64,000 bases of DNA, taken from a virus. Shown here in pieces: positions 40,732 to 48,542 of this stretch. The notes below the pieces were generated by a model. The model worked only from the letters and a program-made list of their open reading frames with translations, searched no databases and was not told where the DNA came from. The first letter of the stretch is position 1. Each line of letters begins with the position of its first letter. Location: positions 18,873-82,872 of IMG/VR virus record IMGVR_UViG_3300020411_000935. One strand, 5' to 3'. The position numbers and the translations under genes are program-made.

Positions 40732-40944
40732 ATGGAAGACTGGCGTTACTCAGACGAGAGAATGTTACTGAGGGCAGAAGTCTTTCGTGCATTGCAACAT
40801 CATTTAGCAGACCATACACGTGCAGTGTATGAGTTCTGTACTCTATGGGTAGATCAAGGAAACCCCAATACTAATGGTATTGAACAGGCATTTCAAGACT
40901 ACCTACGTAAACTAGCAGAGGATTCTTATGCAAAAACTAATTAA
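40732..40944 (+). CDS. 70-residue helical hypothetical protein
   Basis: ATG lies one base after the nuclease stop. EDWRYSDERMLLRAEVFRAL, QHHLADHTRAVYEFCTLWVD then an acidic helix. No known domain. It overlaps the next gene by 17 bases. Confidence 0.6.
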   Translation: MEDWRYSDERMLLRAEVFRALQHHLADHTRAVYEFCTLWVDQGNPNTNGIEQAFQDYLRKLAEDSYAKTN

Positions 40945-41155
40945 TGCAGCAGCACTATTCGCTGGTGCAGTATCACTCGCTGTCGTTGGTACAGCAGGGT
41001 ATGTATACATCAGAAAAGACGCTATCATTGAGAGCGTCAAAGAGAAAGCACTTGAAGCAGTGATGGGAAGCGTTACTGAGTCACTACCTAGTGTTGATCT
41101 ACCTGATGCTACAGGACCAGCAATACCTTCAATACCTACACCACCATCCCTATAA
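40928..41155 (+). CDS. 75-residue membrane or exported protein with Pro-rich tail
   Basis: Hydrophobic helix at about 5-28 (INAAALFAGAVSLAVVGTAG), a charged middle and a tail ending SLPSVDLPDATGPAIPSIPT. A signal anchor or cleaved signal peptide is possible. Its stop lies inside a perfect late box. Confidence 0.6.
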   Translation: MQKLINAAALFAGAVSLAVVGTAGYVYIRKDAIIESVKEKALEAVMGSVTESLPSVDLPDATGPAIPSIPTPPSL

Positions 41156-41175
41156 ATAAAACTGCCTAGCAGTTT
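41151..41175 (+). promoter_or_regulatory. Perfect T4-type late box TATAAATA with following hairpin
   Basis: TATAAATA at 41151-41158 is identical to the T4 late consensus. Directly after it AAACTGC (41159-41165), loop CTA, GCAGTTT (41169-41175) form a 7 bp hairpin, 4 bases before the ATG at 41180. The hairpin would lie in the leader and cover the ribosome binding region. Confidence 0.6.
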
Positions 41176-41179
41176 CTAG

Positions 41180-41584
41180 ATGGAAGATAAGAAGGACAAA
41201 CCTAAAGGTCCTATAGGTAAACTCCAAGAGTTTGCTGAAGATAAAGAAGAGCAGTTAGTAATTCTTAGTACATTTGTTCGCCTTGGTATTCTGGTGTGGT
41301 CTGGTGCAATATTAACATTGAACTACGTCACAATACCAGGTTGGGAACAAGACAAAATCGATCCGACCTTTATAGCTTCGGTGTTTACGGGAGTTACAGC
41401 TACGTTCGGAATCCAGACCGGTGGTAAGAAAAAGAACGGTGAAGCTGGTGGAGGTGTTAACATAACCAAGAAGGATATGGAGATGCTCATCGCCAAAGCA
41501 GCAGAAGCAGCACCCACTCAAACAATCAGGTTAGAACAGGGTCCCGTGACAATATCAGCGAGTCCAAATAAAAAGTCATCATAG
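41180..41584 (+). CDS. Two-helix membrane protein, conserved in cyanophages
   Basis: 134 residues. Charged start (MEDKKDKPKGPIGKLQEFAE), then helices at about 30-48 (LSTFVRLGILVWSGAILTL) and 60-80 (DPTFIASVFTGVTATFGIQT), then a soluble tail. I recall this layout from many cyanophage genomes, often near lysis or structural genes; a holin-like role is possible but unproven. Confidence 0.68.
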   Translation: MEDKKDKPKGPIGKLQEFAEDKEEQLVILSTFVRLGILVWSGAILTLNYVTIPGWEQDKIDPTFIASVFTGVTATFGIQTGGKKKNGEAGGGVNITKKDMEMLIAKAAEAAPTQTIRLEQGPVTISASPNKKSS

Positions 41585-41631
41585 GATACCTGTGGTATAG
41601 TACATAGTAATGTAGTAAATAATACAGAACT

Positions 41632-41802
41632 ATGAAACACTATATCGTAGGTTATCATGACATGATGAACAACGTTATAGAGATCTGTGAGTACGCAGAG
41701 GATGCTTTCCAAGCACTACAGCAAGCAAAGCATGACATCCCAGAACTCATAGGTCACCCAAATGCATGTGAGTATTGTTACCTAGAAGATGGAAGAACTT
41801 GA
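41632..41802 (+). CDS. 56-residue hypothetical protein
   Basis: Starts 10 bases after an AGTAAATA box (41614-41621). MKHYIVGYHDMMNNVIEICE, then a helix and a C-terminal C-E-Y-C pair near His. It overlaps the next gene by 14 bases. Function unknown. Confidence 0.55.
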   Translation: MKHYIVGYHDMMNNVIEICEYAEDAFQALQQAKHDIPELIGHPNACEYCYLEDGRT

Positions 41803-42589
41803 CTTCATACACTCTCCAAGTGTGAATAAGATAGAGGTAACTATACCTCCTATCAGAGTTCTCAACGTGCCAAATATAAAAGTATTCAATGCACCCTCTG
41901 TACCTAACGTAACAGTCCCAGTTACAGTGTACATTGGGAAACCAATAGTAGATTTACCAGGTTGTGTAGAAGCACACCCAGAAGACGAAGGAAAAAGTCC
42001 CTCACTTGTCACGGATGACAGTGATGGGACTGTTGTTTTATGTGACGGTCAGTATCCATCCTTTGATGCGATGGACTATGTACCAGAAGATATAATAATA
42101 ACGACAGAAGCACCACCACCCGAAGTGCAACCACCACCAGATCCACCAGGTGCACCAGAGGTTCCTGAGACTACTGATCTAGGTACAGAGGAACAACCAT
42201 GTCCTGCACCAGGTCAACCAAGAGTGGGTGATCTATCTCAAAGTGGAGATGAGAAGGTTATAGGTCATGAACTCCAAGGCACGACCTGTGTAGTATTATA
42301 TGAACCTACTACTGCTATTGAAAAATATTTACCAACTACAAACGTGGTTACGACTACAGCAGTCATAGCAACTGTTGCTACTGCGTCTGCCCTATTTGCA
42401 AAACCCCTAGCGGATTTGATTCTGAGGGCTGTGAAACCTCTAATAAAGAAGGCAACTGATACTGTGAAGAAGAAACTGGGACGTCATCGGACTTTGTCTC
42501 CTCAGGAGGTGAGATCAAATAAGTATCGGGAGAAGAGGGGTCTACCTCCTTTGAAGGTTCCGAAAAAGAATAAGAAGTTGAAGGGATAG
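41789..42589 (+). CDS. Pro-rich membrane-anchored protein, putative virion structural
   Basis: 266 residues. Repeated V-P-N/V-x-V elements (IRVLNVPNIKVFNAPSVPNV) suggest beta structure; a Pro-rich linker spans about 108-135 (APPPEVQPPPDPPGAPEVPE); a hydrophobic helix lies near 185-210 (VVTTTAVIATVATASALFAK) and the tail is basic. The last 212 bases overlap a minus-strand gene. Likely a surface or structural protein. Confidence 0.65.
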   Translation: MEELDFIHSPSVNKIEVTIPPIRVLNVPNIKVFNAPSVPNVTVPVTVYIGKPIVDLPGCVEAHPEDEGKSPSLVTDDSDGTVVLCDGQYPSFDAMDYVPEDIIITTEAPPPEVQPPPDPPGAPEVPETTDLGTEEQPCPAPGQPRVGDLSQSGDEKVIGHELQGTTCVVLYEPTTAIEKYLPTTNVVTTTAVIATVATASALFAKPLADLILRAVKPLIKKATDTVKKKLGRHRTLSPQEVRSNKYREKRGLPPLKVPKKNKKLKG

Positions 42590-43400
42590 AGTGGGTATGA
42601 TTTGGTAATGTATTTGGTGGGTTCACTAATACAACATCAGCACATACAGAGTAGTAAGGAGACTTTGGATGGAACATAATTCCCTCCTTCATTAGCTGAC
42701 CACAATTTTTTAATCTAGCTATCTCAAAATCTAATCTCTTGTTGGCATTTGTCTGCTCGATGAATGCTATCTGCTGTGTTGCTGCCTCTTTACATAACTG
42801 AGTCAATTTCCTATCAAGTGGCCAACTTATAGTACCACTGATACCTATTGATATATTCTGGTTGTTTTTCTGACCTGTTCTTGTTGGTTTATAAAATAAA
42901 ATTTCACCGGGATGATCGGGTACACCGTCATCATTGGCGTCTAGCATGTTGTACACTGGATCCATCCAGTAATCTTCGTAAGGATGCTGTTCGCTGAGAC
43001 TCCCAGTGAAGAACGGAGTAAGGTTCATGGTAGCACCTTGACACTGTATACCATTACTATAAGTGTTGGTAATATAAGGTCCTTGTAAAACCTGTATTGC
43101 CTGATTGGTTACTGAGCCTGAAGAGTTGGCGACTGGATTAGCGGTAGCAGAAACTCCCCCCACGTCTGTGTTTGCTAAGACTGGGGTAGTTATGGTAAAA
43201 AGACTAAGGACGGATAGTACTGATGTACTTATTGACTGAAGATTGAGGTTGTATCTGTGACGCTTTGTATTGTTGTTGTTCTTTGTATTATTGTCTGTGT
43301 CTGTAAGCCTGGGCCATTGTAGTGCTCCGTGAATTGGAACGCTTGTCCTACATTGTTCTGTGTCCAGTTTGGTTTTTGTTCTAAGTCTAAACCAGTCCAT
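42378..43400 (-). CDS. Exported protein without an obvious start codon, third of the minus-strand trio
   Basis: The open frame runs from 43400 down to 42378. Its first 57 codons overlap the preceding gene in the -1 frame. A signal-peptide-like segment starts only at about residue 57 (STSVLSVLSLFTITTPVLAN), and no in-frame ATG, GTG or TTG lies between 43400 and it. The mature part has QAIQVLQGPYITNTYSNGIQ, DYWMDPVYNMLDANDDGVPD and Cys pairs, a pattern I recall in cyanophage exported proteins. The true start may be an ATA at the upstream stop, the ATG at 43400, or a frameshift. The Ser/Pro-rich C-terminus overlaps the + strand gene. Confidence 0.6.
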   Translation of the reverse strand: MDWFRLRTKTKLDTEQCRTSVPIHGALQWPRLTDTDNNTKNNNNTKRHRYNLNLQSISTSVLSVLSLFTITTPVLANTDVGGVSATANPVANSSGSVTNQAIQVLQGPYITNTYSNGIQCQGATMNLTPFFTGSLSEQHPYEDYWMDPVYNMLDANDDGVPDHPGEILFYKPTRTGQKNNQNISIGISGTISWPLDRKLTQLCKEAATQQIAFIEQTNANKRLDFEIARLKNCGQLMKEGIMFHPKSPYYSVCADVVLVNPPNTLPNHTHSIPSTSYSFSEPSKEVDPSSPDTYLISPPEETKSDDVPVSSSQYQLPSLLEVSQPSESNPLGVLQIGQTQ

Positions 43401-43672
43401 GATGAAGTCACTCCATTCAAAGTATTAGATTGAGCACTCCCCACATCAGGAGATATGCTCGTGCCATCGTGTTGTACGTTTGTCCCCGTTACCGAGTATG
43501 TCCAGCCTGTCGAGTAATCCATAGAATTAATCGTCTCTGTCACGGTAGACGTCGTCTCCGTGTGGCTGGTCATCGAGCCCTGTGTGAAGTTAGGGACCAC
43601 AGGGACTGCAATCGCAGTCGGTGCAGTCGCAAGGACAAGTGCACTGACAGTTATCGCACGATACAGTTTCAT
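43229..43672 (-). CDS. Exported Thr/Ser-rich protein, second of the minus-strand trio
   Basis: 147 residues. Signal peptide: MKLYRAITVSALVLATAPTA then a cut at AIA-VP. The mature part is beta-rich and polar (PNFTQGSMTSHTETTSTVTE, ending IIQRTTTIQSVTDTTSIFSQ), suited to a fibrous or surface protein. AAGGAG lies 12 bases before the ATG. Its last 172 bases also encode the start of the next minus-strand frame. Confidence 0.75.
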   Translation of the reverse strand: MKLYRAITVSALVLATAPTAIAVPVVPNFTQGSMTSHTETTSTVTETINSMDYSTGWTYSVTGTNVQHDGTSISPDVGSAQSNTLNGVTSSWTGLDLEQKPNWTQNNVGQAFQFTEHYNGPGLQTQTIIQRTTTIQSVTDTTSIFSQ

Positions 43673-43688
43673 TTGTTACCATAACTCC

Positions 43689-44180
43689 TTATTTTATAGT
43701 AAGTTCAGTGACATGCTGTCCTGTAGCTGAAGTACCTGCACCACCAGCAGTTATTGTCATAACCCCTGCACTGGTTATAGTTCCAGCGAGTGTGTCTTTT
43801 GTACCAGCAGCAGTTGAAGTTTGGTTACTGAAGTTTCCTACAGCACCTACTGTTGGTGCTGATGTTGAAACAGCGTCTCCTTGGGTGTATGACTGGGTAA
43901 AGCTGAAAGCTGCACCAGGTACATCTTGAGTTGCTGCTATAGTACCAGGAGCATAAACACCTGAAGTTATAGTACCAACAGAAACAGTACCAGCTGTTGT
44001 ACCATCTGTTGTATCGACACCGTTTCCAGTGATAGAGAATGAGGATCCAATCCTCTCAACCTGTGTTGCTGCTGCGTTCACTTGTAACTGAACACTTGAT
44101 GACAGTCTGTGAGTAATGTCTGCACGAGCAGTCATCGGTGCAGCTAACGCTAACATAATAAAAGGAATAAGTTTTTTCAT
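43689..44180 (-). CDS. Exported Ala/Thr/Gly-rich protein, first of the minus-strand trio
   Basis: 163 residues from ATG 44180 (ATG 44195 would add five). Signal peptide MKKLIPFIMLALAAPMTARA, cut before DITHRL. The mature chain is low-complexity and beta-prone (FSITGNGVDTTDGTTAGTVS, FSFTQSYTQGDAVSTSAPTV) and ends GQHVTELTIK. Such composition is usual for self-assembling or surface proteins. A minus-strand late-like box precedes it. Confidence 0.75.
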   Translation of the reverse strand: MKKLIPFIMLALAAPMTARADITHRLSSSVQLQVNAAATQVERIGSSFSITGNGVDTTDGTTAGTVSVGTITSGVYAPGTIAATQDVPGAAFSFTQSYTQGDAVSTSAPTVGAVGNFSNQTSTAAGTKDTLAGTITSAGVMTITAGGAGTSATGQHVTELTIK

Positions 44181-44203
44181 TCTTATACGTAGCATTCTAG
44201 CCG

Positions 44204-44211
44204 TATTTATG
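44204..44211 (-). promoter_or_regulatory. Minus-strand late-promoter-like box CATAAATA
   Basis: On the minus strand CATAAATACGG stands about 24 bases before ATG 44180. It lies in the divergent gap between the exported-protein trio and talC, and suggests late expression of the trio. Confidence 0.45.
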
Positions 44212-44246
44212 ATAATATATATCCAACGATAAAAATACCTAGAAAC

Positions 44247-44906
44247 ATGAGAATTTTTCTTGACACTGCTGACACAGAAGTGATCAACAAGCACTATGTC
44301 ACTGGTCTTATAGACGGTGTCACAACAAACCCAACACTTATACGTAAGAGTGGTAGAGATCCCATCAAAGTCTACGAAGAGTTAGCAGAGTTAGGACTCA
44401 CTGACATCAGTATGGAGGTTGGTGGTAATGCCATGGAGATGGTAGAAGAAGGCAAGAGACTTGCTACTTTGTTTGGAAATGTTGCAACCATCAAGGTTCC
44501 ATGTACACCAGAGGGTCTATGGGTATGCAGAGAGTTGAAAAGAAATCTTATAAATGTAAATGTAACTTTGATATTCTCAGCAGCACAAGCAATCCTTGCA
44601 GCAAAGGCAGGAGCAAAGTATGTTTCTCCTTTCGTTGGTAGATTGAATGACAACTCTGTAAATGGATTAGACTTGATTGAAGAGATCAATGGTATATTCA
44701 CAGTGCAGGGTGTGCATGAGACAGAGATACTATCTGCATCTATTAGAGATGTGTCTGGTGTGTCTGGTTCATTCGCTAGAGGTGCTGACATAGTTACAAT
44801 GCCACCATCAGTATTTGAAAAGATGTACAACCACATCTTGACTGATAAAGGGTTAGAACTATTCAATGCAGACCTAGAGAGCATAGCAAATGCGAATCAT
44901 TCATAA
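44247..44906 (+). CDS. talC: Transaldolase TalC (fructose-6-phosphate aldolase-like)
   Basis: 219 residues, the short TalC type. MRIFLDTADTEVIN, DGVTTNPTLI and ATIKVPCTPEG with the Schiff-base Lys83; then KYVSPFVGRLND and LSASIRDVSGV. Phage TalC feeds the pentose phosphate pathway and supplies NADPH and ribose-5-phosphate during infection, in step with NrdA/B. It starts the + strand run after the divergent gap and overlaps the next gene by 17 bases. Confidence 0.96.
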   Translation: MRIFLDTADTEVINKHYVTGLIDGVTTNPTLIRKSGRDPIKVYEELAELGLTDISMEVGGNAMEMVEEGKRLATLFGNVATIKVPCTPEGLWVCRELKRNLINVNVTLIFSAAQAILAAKAGAKYVSPFVGRLNDNSVNGLDLIEEINGIFTVQGVHETEILSASIRDVSGVSGSFARGADIVTMPPSVFEKMYNHILTDKGLELFNADLESIANANHS

Positions 44907-45423
44907 CGCAGTATCAGAAGAACTCATCGACAGATGCCTCGATGAGATGAATAGGAAGAGGAAGCAAGACGTATGGGGTATAAGTAAATGGAAGTGGGAT
45001 GAGAAACTAACGAAAGGATTCAAACAGTATTGTTTCTCATCCAGACCAGAGGTCTATCAGTTCAATGACCTCCGTAACCAGTTGACTCAATATTTTGATC
45101 AAGTTCCTACAAACATAAACTATCACTTGTGGTTACCAGGTTCTGGTATCAATTGGCATGATGATAAAGCAAGTTTATATGGTGCTACATTATATCTAAA
45201 CACATGGGAACCAGAGAAGGGTGGTGTATTCATGTGGAGAGAGAAGTTGAGTGGTGAATTGAAGTGTATTCACCCTCAAAGAAATATGCTTATGATAAAT
45301 GAGCAGGGAGAAGATCATGCTGTGACACCTATCATGGTCAATGAATCATTTGGTAATAGAAAGAGTGTTCAGATATTCTGTGGTCTACCTAAAGAGAATA
45401 GTACTGACATACATGAGAGATAA
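44890..45423 (+). CDS. 2OG-Fe(II) oxygenase
   Basis: 177 residues. INWHDDKASLYGATLYLN gives the His-x-Asp pair; IHPQRNMLMINEQGEDHAVT gives the distal His; NRKSVQIF gives the basic residue for 2-oxoglutarate. The compact double-stranded beta-helix hydroxylates proteins, sugars or small molecules. Coupled to talC upstream and to another oxygenase-like gene downstream. Confidence 0.82.
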   Translation: MRIIHNAVSEELIDRCLDEMNRKRKQDVWGISKWKWDEKLTKGFKQYCFSSRPEVYQFNDLRNQLTQYFDQVPTNINYHLWLPGSGINWHDDKASLYGATLYLNTWEPEKGGVFMWREKLSGELKCIHPQRNMLMINEQGEDHAVTPIMVNESFGNRKSVQIFCGLPKENSTDIHER

Positions 45424-45952
45424 TATAATCTCAAAACATATAGGATTAGACTGGGCAGATGATGTAGAACTGCTCTGCAAGAAACTAATACTACAACATA
45501 AGTGGAGTAATAAAAATTATAAGAGAGGTGAATATGTATTTGATATAGCACCAAACAATCTAGGATTCTTTCAACCTCTGTTTGATATAATAAAACAAGA
45601 AGTTATAACACTATATCCTAAGGCAGATATACCAGATAGAATATTCAATAAGAGTTGGGCGTACGTATCTAATCAAGATAGGACTGTGAGTTTTATGCAC
45701 AACCACATGCCTGAGAAAGTAAAGAAAGATATATCTACTGTCTTCTACCTACGGAAACCACCACAGTCAGGTGACATCATGTTTTTATTGGGTGGAGAAG
45801 AGTATATACATAAACCAGTGGAAGGTGAACTCCTTATCTTCCCTGCTACATACTATCACTCACCTTTGCCATCTAAAACAAAGGAATATCGGATAGCAAT
45901 CAATGTCAATGTGGTCACTCTAAATGAGTATGATTACTTCCTTGACAACTGA
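45413..45952 (+). CDS. 2OG-Fe(II) oxygenase-like protein
   Basis: 179 residues from ATG 45413. FMHNHMPEKVKKDISTVFYL supplies the first His (H-N-H in place of H-x-D), GELLIFPATYYHSPLP the distal His and KEYRIAINVN the Arg. The fold is that of the family; H-x-H at the iron site is unusual. It overlaps the preceding oxygenase by 11 bases, so two related enzymes are made together. Confidence 0.75.
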   Translation: MRDNIISKHIGLDWADDVELLCKKLILQHKWSNKNYKRGEYVFDIAPNNLGFFQPLFDIIKQEVITLYPKADIPDRIFNKSWAYVSNQDRTVSFMHNHMPEKVKKDISTVFYLRKPPQSGDIMFLLGGEEYIHKPVEGELLIFPATYYHSPLPSKTKEYRIAINVNVVTLNEYDYFLDN

Positions 45953-45957
45953 GGTGA

Positions 45958-46224
45958 ATGAACAGTATAATTATGTCGTTAGTTCAAAAAACAATGTCGA
46001 AGAAGGGATCTTTTCTTTCGAGATTCAAAAACAAATCTCAACTCCTTGTATCTGCTGTTGAAAATAAGATAGATTTAGAGTATGATCATCCTAGTCTTTA
46101 TGATTCTCTAAAGTCTTTCTATCAGTCACAGGACATTTACTTCTATAATGATAAAGATAAAGATTACGATGTTATTATGGAGAACTTAGAGTATGATTTA
46201 TTGAATACGGGGTTTATTGGATGA
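45958..46224 (+). CDS. 88-residue hypothetical protein
   Basis: GAGGTGA stands just before the ATG. The N-terminus is basic (MSKKGSFLSRFKNKSQLL), the C-terminus acidic (NDKDKDYDVIMENLEYDLL). No recognised domain. It overlaps the cupin gene by 4 bases. Confidence 0.55.
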   Translation: MNSIIMSLVQKTMSKKGSFLSRFKNKSQLLVSAVENKIDLEYDHPSLYDSLKSFYQSQDIYFYNDKDKDYDVIMENLEYDLLNTGFIG

Positions 46225-46583
46225 TTGAAAAAGAAAGAAGACCATGGGGTTACTTCACTGTCTTGAAAAGGAGTGAGAATTATTGTGTCAAAGAACTCTT
46301 CGTAGAACCAGAGATGAGAATCTCTCTACAATTCCATAGGTATCGTACTGAGGACTGGGTTGTTGTAGAAGGTGATGGTGTAATAACTCAAGGTAATCTT
46401 GAGACACCATGTAAAGTTGGTGATACATTCTTTATACAAATAGAACAACGACATCGTATACAGGGTGGTAAGAAGGGAATAAGAATTATAGAAGTACAAA
46501 GAGGTGACTGTCAGGAAGATGATATTGTAAGACTACAAGACGATTATAATCGTGTAGATCATTTTGCATGGGGTCACTACTAA
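46221..46583 (+). CDS. Cupin, mannose-6-phosphate isomerase type II-like
   Basis: 120 residues, equal to the C-terminal domain of ManC/AlgA alone. RRPWGYFTVLKRSENYCVKE, EMRISLQFHRYRTEDWVVVE, FFIQIEQRHRIQGG and IIEVQRGDCQEDDIVRLQDD give the conserved metal-binding cupin. It converts fructose-6-phosphate to mannose-6-phosphate, which the HAD enzyme at 39.1 kb could pass to mannose-1-phosphate. It opens the glycan cluster. Confidence 0.88.
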   Translation: MIEKERRPWGYFTVLKRSENYCVKELFVEPEMRISLQFHRYRTEDWVVVEGDGVITQGNLETPCKVGDTFFIQIEQRHRIQGGKKGIRIIEVQRGDCQEDDIVRLQDDYNRVDHFAWGHY

Positions 46584-46792
46584 TGAATCCAGATGATTTC
46601 AAACCAGAAGACCCTGCACATTACCAACGTGGTAAGATACAAGTCTGGGATTTCATAGCAGATCAAGGACTTGACTTCTTCGCTGGTAATGTAGTGAAGT
46701 ATGTCTGTCGTGCAGGATACAAGGACGATAAAGTCCAAGACCTAAAGAAGGCAAAAGCATACATTGATAAACTTATAGACTTATGTTCCTAG
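46583..46792 (+). CDS. DUF3310 protein
   Basis: 69 residues from ATG 46583 (overlapping the cupin stop). PAHYQRGKIQVWDFIADQGL then FAGNVVKYVCRAGYKDD and KAKAYIDKLI match DUF3310, a small phage protein of unknown role that often occurs with nucleotide or DNA genes. It overlaps rmlB-like by 10 bases. Confidence 0.85.
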   Translation: MNPDDFKPEDPAHYQRGKIQVWDFIADQGLDFFAGNVVKYVCRAGYKDDKVQDLKKAKAYIDKLIDLCS

Positions 46793-47727
46793 TTACAGGT
46801 GGTGCAGGATTTATTGGCAGTAACTTCCTACACTATCTCAAAAAATATACTGGTGTAGATGATCAGGTTGTTATCATTGACAACCTATCTTATGCTGCTG
46901 ACAAACAATACATGCCACTCAATGATCAGTTTGTATTTGAGTACTGTGATATATCACAGGAGGAGAATGTAAATTATATCTTTGACAAGTATAAGATCAA
47001 GAAAGTATTTCACTTCGCTGCTGAGTCACACGTTGATAATAGTATAACTAATTACAGACCTTTCTTAGAGGCAAATGTAATTGGTACAATCAATTTATTG
47101 AATGCCAGTCTAAGACATAACGTAGAGAAGTTCCATCACATATCTACTGATGAAGTGTATGGTTCTTTAGAATATTATGACAAGGTATTATTCAAGGAGA
47201 CAACACCATATGACCCTAGAAATCCGTACTCGGCAAGCAAAGCAGCGTCTGACCATTTTGTCAAGACGTGGCATAACACTTATGGTCTACCTTATCTTAT
47301 TACTAACTGCTCTAACAACTATGGTCCTCATCAACATGTAGAGAAGTTGATACCTAAAGTTATATACAATGCGTTTAGAAATAAGATTACATACATGCAT
47401 CAAGGTGGACATCAAGTAAGAGATTGGTTATATGTTTACGATCATTGTTCTGCAATATGGAAACTGGAAGAGAAGAATATAATCAACGATCACTTCAACG
47501 TAGGTGGTTCATGTGAGAGGAGAAATATAGATGTTACTATAATGATATTAGATATGCTGAAGAAACCACATGATCTGATTGGTATCAGCAATGAAAGACC
47601 TGGCATTGACAAACGATATGGAATGGATCATAGTAAGATTACACAACGCACAGGATGGAGACCTACTACAGATTTTGAAGTAGGTATTCGTGCTACTATC
47701 ACATGGTATCTAGAAAAGCTAGTATGA
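46783..47727 (+). CDS. dTDP-glucose 4,6-dehydratase-like (RmlB)
   Basis: 314 residues. TGGAGFIGS at 5-13 binds NAD; HFAAESHVDNSI, HHISTDEVYGS (Thr-Asp-Glu of dehydratases) and YSASKAASD (catalytic Tyr/Lys), NNYGPHQHVEKLIPKVI are all RmlB. It makes a 4-keto-6-deoxy sugar nucleotide, the entry to many deoxysugars. The donor nucleotide (dTDP, CDP or GDP) is not fixed by these motifs. The next gene starts in its stop. Confidence 0.9.
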   Translation: MFLVTGGAGFIGSNFLHYLKKYTGVDDQVVIIDNLSYAADKQYMPLNDQFVFEYCDISQEENVNYIFDKYKIKKVFHFAAESHVDNSITNYRPFLEANVIGTINLLNASLRHNVEKFHHISTDEVYGSLEYYDKVLFKETTPYDPRNPYSASKAASDHFVKTWHNTYGLPYLITNCSNNYGPHQHVEKLIPKVIYNAFRNKITYMHQGGHQVRDWLYVYDHCSAIWKLEEKNIINDHFNVGGSCERRNIDVTIMILDMLKKPHDLIGISNERPGIDKRYGMDHSKITQRTGWRPTTDFEVGIRATITWYLEKLV

Positions 47728-48542
47728 TTTCACTATACGGTCACGGTTTCATAGGTAAAACTTTCAAGAACCTATACAAAGAACAAGTTGAAGTACAGGA
47801 AAGAGATGATAGAGTGCCAAGGCACAATGACATCCTGTACATGATCTCTACCACCCACAACTACAATGTACATGATCAGATCACTTTGGATGTCGAAACA
47901 AATCTTCGAGTCCTTTGTGAAACACTCGACTTCTGTAGATCAGAAGACATCACATTCAATTTCGTTTCCTCATGGTTTGTCTATGGAAAAGGGGGAACAC
48001 TTCCCGCAACCGAAGTATCGGATTGCAAACCAACAGGATTTTATTCTATTACCAAGAAGTGTGCAGAGGATCTTATCATTTCTTTCGCTCAAACGACGGG
48101 GATGAAGTATAGAATCCTGAGACTATGTAATGTCATGGGTGAAGGAGATACTAATGCCAGTAGGAAAAAGAATGCTATCCAATGGATGGTAAATGAATTG
48201 AAACAAGATCGTGATATCAAAGTATATGATAAAGGATCTCATTGTCGTGATATAATGCATGTCAAGGATGTATGTAGAGCAATGAAACTTGTTATGGACA
48301 AGGGTGAGTTGAATGAAATCTACAACATAGGGTCAGGACAACCCACTAAGGTTAGTGAGATTGTAGAACTCGCTAAACACTTCACAAGATCTCGTGGTGA
48401 GATTATAAGCATTGATCCACCAGAGTTCCATAACAACGTGCAGACACAACACTTCTGGTTAGATACATCTAAGTTGAGGAAGTTAGGTTTTGCACAGCAC
48501 ATCACCAATGAATTTATTGTCAAAGATTTATGTATAACCTAG
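47724..48542 (+). CDS. NAD-dependent nucleotide-sugar reductase/epimerase (SDR)
   Basis: 272 residues from ATG 47724. SLYGHGFIGKTFKN is the Rossmann Gly-rich loop; VSSWFVYGKGG and FYSITKKCAED give the Ser and Tyr-x-x-x-Lys; NIGSGQPTKVSEIVELA is typical of extended SDRs. It probably reduces or epimerises the keto-sugar made upstream. Bases about 47.83-48.11 kb have a composition unlike the flanks. Overlaps the next gene by 13 bases. Confidence 0.82.
   Translation: MISLYGHGFIGKTFKNLYKEQVEVQERDDRVPRHNDILYMISTTHNYNVHDQITLDVETNLRVLCETLDFCRSEDITFNFVSSWFVYGKGGTLPATEVSDCKPTGFYSITKKCAEDLIISFAQTTGMKYRILRLCNVMGEGDTNASRKKNAIQWMVNELKQDRDIKVYDKGSHCRDIMHVKDVCRAMKLVMDKGELNEIYNIGSGQPTKVSEIVELAKHFTRSRGEIISIDPPEFHNNVQTQHFWLDTSKLRKLGFAQHITNEFIVKDLCIT

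Noticed and set aside
43430-43684. Arg- and Cys-rich + strand frame opposite the exported-protein trio
   Set aside because: The minus strand has a signal peptide and a ribosome binding site; the + strand product looks like antisense noise.
44372-44884. 170-codon minus-strand frame inside talC
   Set aside because: TalC is well conserved over the whole interval; the antisense product has no features.
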